Shown: positions 34,768-40,996 of the stretch, in pieces | Position numbering within the stretch: the stretch's first letter is position 1 | Layout of the letters: every line of letters starts with the position of its first letter | Source of the DNA: Bacilli bacterium | GTDB taxonomy: Bacteria > Bacillota_I > Bacilli_A > RF39 > UBA660 | Direction of reading: 5' to 3' | Assembly: GCA_017541885.1 (NCBI GenBank) | Contig: JAFXYF010000003.1 | Coordinates: forward strand, 1 to 42,938 | DNA length: 42,938 nucleotides | Notes under the pieces: generated by a model | What the model was told of the DNA's origin: nothing | Seen by the model: the letters and a program-made list of their open reading frames with translations, nothing else | Databases searched by the model: none | Program-made: the position numbers and the translations under genes

Positions 34768-35498
34768 TTTCTCACTTCCAATTGTAGATTATTGTATTCA
34801 TCTGTCATAGTACCATCAAGATTATAAAGAATTAAAGGTTTATCTATTTTTAAACCAACACTTCCTGCTTTCTGACCTTCAATTAAAAACAATGTAGACT
34901 CTTTATCTATATTCTCATGAATATATTTAATTCTTTTAGGTTCAATATCATATTTCTTGAATGCAGTAATTACATCAATTAATCTATCAGTACGATGAAC
35001 CATACATAAACTGCCATGTTCTTTTAAAATTTTATTAGCACAAGCAACAATAGTATCTAAATCAATTAAAATCTCATGTCTAGCAATCATTTTCTCATAT
35101 GATAAATTCTTACTACTCAAATCATTATTTTTAAAATAAGGTGGATTACATAATACCAAATCATAAGTATTATAACGATTCTTATCATTACAAAAATCTT
35201 TAACATCCATATTATAATAACAAATTCTATTCTCTAAATTATTTTCCACAAGAGATTTTAAAGCTAAATTATATATTTTTTCTTGTACTTCAACTCCTTC
35301 AATACATTTATTACATCTCTTACTAAGTATTAAAGGAACTACACCATTACCAGTACAAAAATCAATTATTTTAGTATCTCTTAATCTAATAGTTGAGTAA
35401 TTTGCAAGAATAATACTATCCAAAGAAAAAGAAAAAAAGGAAGAATCCTGATAAATCTTTAAATTAGGATATCCTAATATATCATTAATTCTTTCCAT
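34764..35498 (-). CDS. trmN6: tRNA1(Val) adenine-N6 methyltransferase-like protein
   Basis: 244 aa, class I methyltransferase. The SAM motif is IIDFCTGNGVVPLIL and the base-methylation motif is LVLCNPPYFKN, typical of N6-adenine enzymes. It is the orthologue of Bacillus YabB by sequence and position. It overlaps ricT by 14 bases at its start and rsmI by 4 at its end. TGA is its stop codon. The exact tRNA target is inferred from E. coli TrmN6. Confidence 0.9.
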   Translation of the reverse strand: MERINDILGYPNLKIYQDSSFFSFSLDSIILANYSTIRLRDTKIIDFCTGNGVVPLILSKRCNKCIEGVEVQEKIYNLALKSLVENNLENRICYYNMDVKDFCNDKNRYNTYDLVLCNPPYFKNNDLSSKNLSYEKMIARHEILIDLDTIVACANKILKEHGSLCMVHRTDRLIDVITAFKKYDIEPKRIKYIHENIDKESTLFLIEGQKAGSVGLKIDKPLILYNLDGTMTDEYNNLQLEVRK

Positions 35499-36285
35499 CT
35501 CTTTTTTCTCCAGGAAATTTATAAATTCCTTTATCTCCTAAATCAACAGAATAAGTATTACCAAAAATATCTAAATCAACTACTTTTCCCATACCTTCAG
35601 GAGTATCCATCATTAAACCAAGTTTAGGTAAAGACTTTTTTAATTCAGTATAATTATCATTTTCATAACCTAAACAACATAGTAATCTACCACAATTACC
35701 ATTAATTTTAGTAGGATTTAATGCAAGCATTTGATTTTTTGCCATATTAATAGAAACACTATCAAAATCAGTTAAGAATGAATTACAACATAAGAATAAT
35801 CCACAAGGTCCTAGACCTCCTACTTTCTTAGCTTTATCTCTTACACCAATTTGTCTAAGTTCAATACGCATCTTATACTTTTGAGCAAGTTTCTTAACTA
35901 ATTCACGAAAATCAACTCTATCATCAGCCATAAAAGATAAAAACATTTGAGATCCATCAAAATTTAAATAAGAATCAACAAAATTCATATCTAAATCAAG
36001 ACTTTTACTATATTTTTTTGCATCTTCCATAGCTTTATCAGCTAAATTCTTATTCTTATTAATAGTTTTCTTATCAGTTTCTCCAACAATACGTAAAACA
36101 TTCTTTAAAGGTAAAACAAGATTATTTTTCTTTTCAGAATAAGTAGGTTTACAAACTACACCAGAGAATAAACCACTCTCATTCTCAAAAATAACATGAT
36201 CACCCTTCTTTAAATCTAATGAATTAGGAGAAAGATAATAAACACTCTTGGTTTCTTCAACACTAACAACAACTACATCTATCAT
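35485..36285 (-). CDS. ricT: RicT/YaaT, PSP1-domain regulator
   Basis: 266 aa. The PSP1 domain carries the paired cysteine motifs GPCGLFLCCNSF and GNCGRLLCCLGYE, which bind an Fe-S cluster in the RicAFT complex. In Bacillus the complex stimulates RNase Y processing and Spo0A-linked development. RicA and RicF are not in the window. It follows holB by 3 bases, as in Bacillus (holB-yaaT). Confidence 0.94.
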   Translation of the reverse strand: MIDVVVVSVEETKSVYYLSPNSLDLKKGDHVIFENESGLFSGVVCKPTYSEKKNNLVLPLKNVLRIVGETDKKTINKNKNLADKAMEDAKKYSKSLDLDMNFVDSYLNFDGSQMFLSFMADDRVDFRELVKKLAQKYKMRIELRQIGVRDKAKKVGGLGPCGLFLCCNSFLTDFDSVSINMAKNQMLALNPTKINGNCGRLLCCLGYENDNYTELKKSLPKLGLMMDTPEGMGKVVDLDIFGNTYSVDLGDKGIYKFPGEKRDGKN

Positions 36286-36288
36286 AAA

Positions 36289-37125
36289 TTAACCTCCTAT
36301 TAATTTAGCAAATAATGAATCTATCCATAATTTAAAATTAACATTAAAATCTAACTTCGGAATCTCATCTTCTATTACAGAAAGAATTCTAATTAACTCC
36401 CTATTATTCTTATTATCTAGTAAAGTTCTCACTTCTTTTGACAAATCTTTACTATTTTCTAAGTAAGACAAAATTACATTTTCAACAACCAATAATTGTT
36501 CTTTTAATACATTTTTATCAACAAAAGTATCTTTTATATAAGAATTATATTTTATAAAGAAGTTATTTGGATTCAAAACACAATCTAATAAATCAAAAAT
36601 TTGATCATCAATGTCAAAATTTACACTTTCATCTTTTAAAGTAAGAATTTGACATCTAGAAAGAATAGTATCCAAAACATGATAACGATTATCAGTAACT
36701 AAAAAAGCAATAATATCATCCTCAGGCTCCTCTAAAAACTTCAAAATAGTATTAGCAGAATAACCATTTAATTTCTCAGCTTCTTTAATAATATAAATTC
36801 TCTTACCATTAAGTAATGATTTATTACTAAATTCCTTTTGTAAGCTCTTAATTAAAGCTTTATTAATAACACTAGTATCTGATGAAATAACACTAATATC
36901 AGGATAATTACCATCATCAATCAAATGAATAATAGGATTATCAGAAGTTTTTATCTCATCATAATGAATATTACATAAAATCATCTTAATAAAGTCATAG
37001 ATAAAAGGAATATCATTATCATAATTATTAACTTCAACCAAATAGGCATGAGAAATTCTATTATTAGCAATAATACCATCAACATAATGAATAAATTTTT
37101 CTTGAATATTAGAAAACTCAGCCAT
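36289..37125 (-). CDS. holB: DNA polymerase III delta' subunit, without a P-loop
   Basis: 278 aa of the clamp-loader AAA+ fold. ISHAYLVEV is followed by NDIPF where a Walker A loop would be, so this copy does not bind ATP by that motif, which is common for delta'. The later motifs YIIKEAEKLNGYSANTILKF and LEEPEDD and the arginine-finger region TILSRCQILTL are clear. It sits between bofA and ricT. tmk, yaaQ and yaaR, which precede it in Bacillus, are absent. Confidence 0.9.
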   Translation of the reverse strand: MAEFSNIQEKFIHYVDGIIANNRISHAYLVEVNNYDNDIPFIYDFIKMILCNIHYDEIKTSDNPIIHLIDDGNYPDISVISSDTSVINKALIKSLQKEFSNKSLLNGKRIYIIKEAEKLNGYSANTILKFLEEPEDDIIAFLVTDNRYHVLDTILSRCQILTLKDESVNFDIDDQIFDLLDCVLNPNNFFIKYNSYIKDTFVDKNVLKEQLLVVENVILSYLENSKDLSKEVRTLLDNKNNRELIRILSVIEDEIPKLDFNVNFKLWIDSLFAKLIGG

Positions 37126-37135
37126 ATAACCCTCA

Positions 37136-37318
37136 CTAAATAATATATTTAAATATAATTAAACCAATTAAACCAACGATATCAAAAATAGATACAATTG
37201 GTACAGTAATAATATTTATAGGTATAATCAAAGAATATTTAACAGCAAAATAATTATAAACATATAATATAAAACAACCAATAATTATTCTTTTAATTAC
37301 TTTTAATAGTATTTTCAT
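37136..37318 (-). CDS. bofA: Pro-sigma-K processing inhibitor BofA-like protein
   Basis: 60 aa with two membrane helices. The second half, IPINIITVPIVSIFDIVGLI, matches the conserved end of BofA (VPIN..t..i.gi.GipG). BofA holds the SpoIVFB protease inactive in the sporulation mother cell. The position after recR is conserved with Bacillus (recR-yaaL-bofA). The protein is short, about two thirds of the Bacillus length, having lost the first helix region. Confidence 0.78.
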   Translation of the reverse strand: MKILLKVIKRIIIGCFILYVYNYFAVKYSLIIPINIITVPIVSIFDIVGLIGLIIFKYII

Positions 37319-37355
37319 AGAATCACCTATAAAAAACTATGAAAATTAAATAAAA

Positions 37356-37952
37356 TTATGATACTTCTTTACGATCATTCAAAGCTCTCTCTAAAGTAAG
37401 ACTATCAATATATTCCATATCAGCTCCAATAGGAACACCATTAGCTAACTTAGTAACTTTAATATTTAAACCATCAAGTATTTTCTTGATATATAAAGAA
37501 GTTGTTTCACCCTCAATGCTAGGTCTAAAAGCAAATATAATCTCATCAAATTTTTCATTATTAATACGATCTAATAACTTATCAATACCAATATCTTCTG
37601 GATTAATACCATCCAAAGGAGAAATTAGACCATTTAATACATGATATTTTCCGTGAAACATACCAATTTTCTCAAATAAGAAAACACTTTTAACATCCTC
37701 TACAACGCATAAAACCTTATTATCACGCTTAGAATCAGAACAAATATAACATAATTCATCCTCAGTAAGTGTATTGCAATTACTACAAGGGTGAACTTTT
37801 GTTCGAACATCATCTAAACTCTCTTTCAATAAAGAGAGTTGATCATCATCAAAGTCAAATATAGAGAAAGCATATCGTTCTGCTGTTTTCTCACCAACAG
37901 AAGGTAAACATTTAAATGCTTCTATTAAGTTTTTTAAACTATCAGGATACAT
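37356..37952 (-). CDS. recR: Recombination mediator protein RecR
   Basis: 198 aa. The helix-hairpin-helix region (LPSVGEKTAERYAF) is followed by a four-cysteine zinc finger (C56, C59, C68, C71) and a Toprim domain beginning VLCVVEDVKSVFLFEK. RecR works with RecO and RecF to load RecA on gapped DNA. Its ATG overlaps the ebfC stop codon by one base. The dnaX-ebfC-recR order is universal in Firmicutes. Confidence 0.97.
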   Translation of the reverse strand: MYPDSLKNLIEAFKCLPSVGEKTAERYAFSIFDFDDDQLSLLKESLDDVRTKVHPCSNCNTLTEDELCYICSDSKRDNKVLCVVEDVKSVFLFEKIGMFHGKYHVLNGLISPLDGINPEDIGIDKLLDRINNEKFDEIIFAFRPSIEGETTSLYIKKILDGLNIKVTKLANGVPIGADMEYIDSLTLERALNDRKEVS

Positions 37953-38245
37953 TAAAATAACCCAGGAATATTACCAAATTTACTCATTTTAGATTCAGTC
38001 ATTTTATCAATTTTCTTATTAGCATCATTGATTGCAACAACAATCATATCTTCAAGCATTTCAACATCATCCTTATCAAGTTCTTCTGCTTGGATTTCAA
38101 CTTTAGTAACTTCTTTTGTACCTTTCATAGTAATTTTCACTAAAGAGCTTTCACCAACAAATTCAGTATTATCAATCTCTTCTTTAGCTTTCATCATATC
38201 TTTTTGTAAAGCTTGAGCTTGCTTTAACATAGCTTGCATATTCAT
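37952..38245 (-). CDS. ebfC: Nucleoid-associated protein YbaB/EbfC family
   Basis: 97 aa from the ATG at 38245 (MNMQAMLKQAQALQKDMMKA), which follows AAGGAG. The upstream in-frame extension overlaps dnaX and is rejected. The conserved helix-strand-helix core includes VKITMKGTKEVTKVEI. It binds DNA as a dimer and is always linked to dnaX and recR. Confidence 0.94.
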   Translation of the reverse strand: MNMQAMLKQAQALQKDMMKAKEEIDNTEFVGESSLVKITMKGTKEVTKVEIQAEELDKDDVEMLEDMIVVAINDANKKIDKMTESKMSKFGNIPGLF

Positions 38246-38261
38246 ATAATCATATCTCCTT

Positions 38262-40022
38262 TTACTCAATTTCAACGATATCTTCACCAAATAATGATAT
38301 CGCACTACTTGATATTATATCATCATTCTTAATTTCTTCCAATACAACTTCAGGTTCTTCTTTAACTTCATAAGAAACATTATTTTTTAAGTTAGAAATA
38401 TACTCTTTTTTAAGTATTTCCCACTCTTCATCCGTAATAATAGCAATATTTTTATTAGATTTAGTAATCTTTTCATAAACATCATTTAATTGAAGTAAAT
38501 TAACTAAGTTCTGTTCAACAATAGCCTTAGAATCAAAGCTAATAATCATATCATTATTTCCCACAACGCGAAGCTTAGAATCAAGTAATGAATTAACTAA
38601 ATAACCAATTTCTTGATCAAAAGAATAATCTTTAAGTAATTCAAAATTAGCAGTTTCTTCCTTTAATAAAGCTTTATCCGCAGTCGCAAAAGCATTGTTA
38701 ATTCGAACTTTCATAATCTCATCAACATTTAAAATCTTAGGAATTACATTATTTCCCACATTATCAAATGAGTTTTCCACAGGGTTTTTAGAATTATTAA
38801 TAGACTTCATTTCTTCTGAATTTATAGAATCTTCCTGCTTAATACTTTCTTTAATATCTATATTTTCATTATTAGAAGTATCATCTCTAATCTCTTGTTT
38901 TTCTTCTTTCTTATCTTCAATTACTTCTTCTTTAGTACCAACAGCATCATTACTTGATGTCATTTTTTTGTTGGTATTACTACAAATCACATTATCATTA
39001 ATAAACTTTAGAATAAACATTTCAATATAAACTTTAGTATTACTACTCTTCTTTATATCAAACATTTTATCATTCAAATCGTTAACAAACTTCTGTAATA
39101 GATCAACATCAATATCTAATTCTTTTTGGTTTAAATAATAATCCACAACCATGTTTCTACCATAATTAGATACTTGCATCATTATTTGAATAAGATTCTT
39201 ACCCTTATTATTGTACTCAGAGATAGAACTTAAAACATTCTGAATATTTCCCAGTAAAATTGAATGAATAAAATCATTGATTTCACTAGAAGAAATAATA
39301 CCATTAACTTCATTAAAATCATCTAAAGTAATCTTATCAGTAGTATAAGAAACCATCTTATCTAATGCACCTAAAGCATCACGTAATCCACCATCAGAAA
39401 GTGTTGATATTGCTTCTAAAACATCATCATCAATCTTTATTTTTTCTTGTTTACAAACATATTTTAAACGTTCCTTAATAACATCATCAGATATGCGTTT
39501 AAAAGAAAAGCACTGACATCTAGAAATAATAGTTTCAGGTACCTTTTGAGGATCAGTAGTCGCAAGAATAAATATTACATGTTCAGGTGGTTCCTCTAAA
39601 GTCTTTAATAAGGCATTAAAAGCTGCGTCAGAAAGCATATGTACCTCATCTACTATATATACCTTATAAGTTAATTCACTAGGGACTAAAGCAACATTAT
39701 TACGTAATTCTCTAATCTCATTAACACCATTATTAGAAGCAGCATCTATTTCAAGAATATCAATACAATCCTTAGAAAAAGAAGCCTTACACGCATCACA
39801 TTTTCCACAAGCTATTCCATCCTTAGGAGATAAGCAATTAACATTTCTCGCAAAGATTTTAGAAACAGTTGTTTTACCAGTTCCTCTCGGTCCAAAAAAC
39901 ATATAAGCATGTGAAAAATTATGATTAATAATAGAATTTTTTAAAGTTTTTATTATAGCATCCTGACCAACAACAGAATCAAAATCAGCAGGACGATATT
40001 TACGATATAAAGCATGATACAT
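38262..40022 (-). CDS. dnaX: DNA polymerase III subunit gamma/tau
   Basis: 586 aa from the ATG at 40022 (MYHALYRKYRPADFDSVVGQ), with GGGAGG upstream. It is the clamp-loader ATPase: Walker A GPRGTGKT at 44-51, zinc cysteines C63, C72, C75 and C78, Walker B VYIVDEVHMLS, and the SRC motif ISRCQCFSF. Residues after about 365 form a long acidic, low-complexity linker and a tau-type C-terminal domain. No clear programmed frameshift signal was seen. It lies downstream of tadA. Confidence 0.97.
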   Translation of the reverse strand: MYHALYRKYRPADFDSVVGQDAIIKTLKNSIINHNFSHAYMFFGPRGTGKTTVSKIFARNVNCLSPKDGIACGKCDACKASFSKDCIDILEIDAASNNGVNEIRELRNNVALVPSELTYKVYIVDEVHMLSDAAFNALLKTLEEPPEHVIFILATTDPQKVPETIISRCQCFSFKRISDDVIKERLKYVCKQEKIKIDDDVLEAISTLSDGGLRDALGALDKMVSYTTDKITLDDFNEVNGIISSSEINDFIHSILLGNIQNVLSSISEYNNKGKNLIQIMMQVSNYGRNMVVDYYLNQKELDIDVDLLQKFVNDLNDKMFDIKKSSNTKVYIEMFILKFINDNVICSNTNKKMTSSNDAVGTKEEVIEDKKEEKQEIRDDTSNNENIDIKESIKQEDSINSEEMKSINNSKNPVENSFDNVGNNVIPKILNVDEIMKVRINNAFATADKALLKEETANFELLKDYSFDQEIGYLVNSLLDSKLRVVGNNDMIISFDSKAIVEQNLVNLLQLNDVYEKITKSNKNIAIITDEEWEILKKEYISNLKNNVSYEVKEEPEVVLEEIKNDDIISSSAISLFGEDIVEIE

Positions 40023-40054
40023 ATATAAACCTCCCATCAAAATTATTATAACAT

Positions 40055-40088
40055 AAAAGCAAAGAAACAATTTAATTTCTTTGCTTTT
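40055..40088 (-). terminator. Hairpin at the tadA stop codon
   Basis: AAAAGCAAAGAAA pairs with TTTCTTTGCTTTT around 8 bases, minus strand, overlapping the tadA end. The following T-run is short, so termination may be partial and dnaX may be read through. Confidence 0.5.
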
Positions 40089-40518
40089 CAAAGAAAGAAT
40101 TTAATAATTCTTTAGAACGTTCTGAATCAAGGTTAGATTCAAACTCAACCATCGGATTAACATTGTCAGTTTTAAAAATATTTTCAAGAATAAAAAGATT
40201 ATTTGGATCAGAATTATTTAAAGCAGAATATACATGACTAATTCTAGCTTGTTTAATAGCACTAGCACACATAGGACATGGATCAAGAGTAACATATATA
40301 CTACAACCATCTAAACGCCAATTATTAAGCTTTTTAGATGCTTCTTGGATAGCAAGAATCTCCGCATGACTAGTAGCACACATATCTTCTTCTTTATGAT
40401 TATAAGCAGAAGCTATAACTATACCATCTTTAACTATAACCGCGCCAATTGGTACTTCATTATTATTAAAAGCTTTTTCAGCTTCAATAAAAGCTAAATC
40501 AAAATACTCTTTATTCAT
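40072..40518 (-). CDS. tadA: tRNA-specific adenosine deaminase TadA
   Basis: 148 aa from the ATG at 40518, preceded by GGAGG. The longer upstream frame runs through the SRP RNA gene and is not coding. Zinc and catalytic residues are H51 and E53 (SHAEILAIQEA) and C81/C84 (DPCPMCASAI). It deaminates A34 of tRNA-Arg(ACG) to inosine. It follows the SRP RNA gene and precedes dnaX, the Bacillus order with the RNA and tadA swapped. Confidence 0.95.
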   Translation of the reverse strand: MNKEYFDLAFIEAEKAFNNNEVPIGAVIVKDGIVIASAYNHKEEDMCATSHAEILAIQEASKKLNNWRLDGCSIYVTLDPCPMCASAIKQARISHVYSALNNSDPNNLFILENIFKTDNVNPMVEFESNLDSERSKELLNSFFEKQRN

Positions 40519-40534
40519 ACGACCTCCATATAAT

Positions 40535-40613
40535 AAAAAAATGTGCACATGGAAGGAGGACCTTAAGGCTGCTACCTTCCGATCCTGACCTGGTTCAATC
40601 ACTTCCATTGCAC
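40535..40613 (-). ncRNA. ffs: Signal recognition particle RNA, small (4.5S-like) form
   Basis: On the minus strand the invariant SRP apical hairpin is present: GGTCAGGATCGGAAGGTAGC then AGCC. It is closed by a long stem in which GTGCAATGGAAG pairs with CTTCCATGTGCAC. Length is about 75-80 nt, so this is the short form lacking an Alu domain, unlike the roughly 270-nt B. subtilis scRNA. A T-run follows immediately. It partners Ffh in co-translational targeting. Confidence 0.95.
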
Positions 40614-40619
40614 GTTAAT

Positions 40620-40648
40620 ATAATATTATAAAATAAAGAAAAAGTAAA
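40620..40648 (-). promoter_or_regulatory. Promoter of the SRP RNA gene
   Basis: TTTACT at 40643-40648, a 17-base spacer and TATTAT at 40620-40625, minus strand. The predicted start, 7 bases downstream, coincides with the first base of the SRP RNA stem (40613). Confidence 0.7.
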
Positions 40649-40673
40649 CATTTATTACAAATAAATTAATAAA

Positions 40674-40689
40674 TGTTCCACGTGAAACA
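40674..40689. promoter_or_regulatory. parS-like site 1 (one mismatch)
   Basis: TGTTCCACGTGAAACA differs from the ParB/Spo0J site TGTTTCACGTGAAACA at one position. Confidence 0.85.
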
Positions 40690-40707
40690 TCGTGTAAGTA
40701 GTTTTAT

Positions 40708-40723
40708 AGTTTCACGTGAAACA
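40708..40723. promoter_or_regulatory. parS-like site 2 (one mismatch)
   Basis: AGTTTCACGTGAAACA, differing from the consensus parS only in the first base. Confidence 0.88.
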
Positions 40724-40790
40724 TAAACAAGTAAAATAATAAGAATAAAAATAAATAAATTATAAAAAAATAATTATTTCCCACAAAAAT

Positions 40791-40799
40791 TGTGGATAA
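40791..40799 (-). promoter_or_regulatory. DnaA box
   Basis: TTATCCACA on the minus strand, a perfect match to the DnaA consensus. Confidence 0.75.
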
Positions 40800-40803
40800 A
40801 ATT

Positions 40804-40817
40804 ATTTCCCAGGAAAT
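40804..40817. promoter_or_regulatory. Noc-binding-site-like palindrome, degenerate
   Basis: ATTTCCCAGGAAAT, one base away from the Noc consensus ATTTCCCGGGAAAT. Confidence 0.7.
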
Positions 40818-40835
40818 AATTTAGATAGAAAAAAT

Positions 40836-40849
40836 ATTTCCCAAGAAAT
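40836..40849. promoter_or_regulatory. Noc-binding-site-like palindrome, weaker
   Basis: ATTTCCCAAGAAAT, two bases away from the Noc consensus. A half site ATTTCCC also occurs at 40776-40782. Confidence 0.5.
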
Positions 40850-40872
40850 AAATATATCAATTGTTAAAAAAT

Positions 40873-40886
40873 ATTTCCCGGGAAAT
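40873..40886. promoter_or_regulatory. Noc-binding site, perfect
   Basis: ATTTCCCGGGAAAT, identical to the known Noc (ParB-paralogue nucleoid occlusion factor) binding palindrome of Bacillus. Confidence 0.85.
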
Positions 40887-40898
40887 AAAAATATTAAC

Positions 40899-40907
40899 TG
40901 TGGATAA
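40899..40907 (-). promoter_or_regulatory. DnaA box
   Basis: TTATCCACA on the minus strand, perfect, placed between the perfect Noc site and the perfect parS. Confidence 0.75.
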
Positions 40908-40910
40908 AAA

Positions 40911-40926
40911 TGTTTCACGTGAAACA
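40911..40926. promoter_or_regulatory. parS site 3 (perfect)
   Basis: TGTTTCACGTGAAACA, identical to the 16-bp ParB/Spo0J consensus palindrome. Confidence 0.95.
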
Positions 40927-40941
40927 TGTTCAAAAAACATT

Positions 40942-40950
40942 TTATCCACA
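40942..40950 (+). promoter_or_regulatory. DnaA box
   Basis: TTATCCACA on the plus strand, perfect, in opposite orientation to the other two. Confidence 0.75.
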
Positions 40951-40962
40951 GGGATTTTGTAT

Positions 40963-40990
40963 AAACAAAAAAGACCTATAAAAGGTCTTC
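40963..40990 (-). terminator. gyrA terminator
   Basis: AAGACC pairs with GGTCTT around 7 bases with a T-rich tail on the minus strand. It overlaps the region just after the gyrA stop. Confidence 0.8.
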
Positions 40991-40996
40991 TTTATA

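Noticed and set aside
38955..38975. Seven-A run in dnaX as a programmed frameshift site
   Set aside because: It does not fit the in-frame slippery pattern with a downstream structure, and the long tau-type protein is intact in one frame.
40519..40608. Longer N terminus for tadA
   Set aside because: It would read through the SRP RNA gene. The ATG at 40518 has a GGAGG site and matches the family start.
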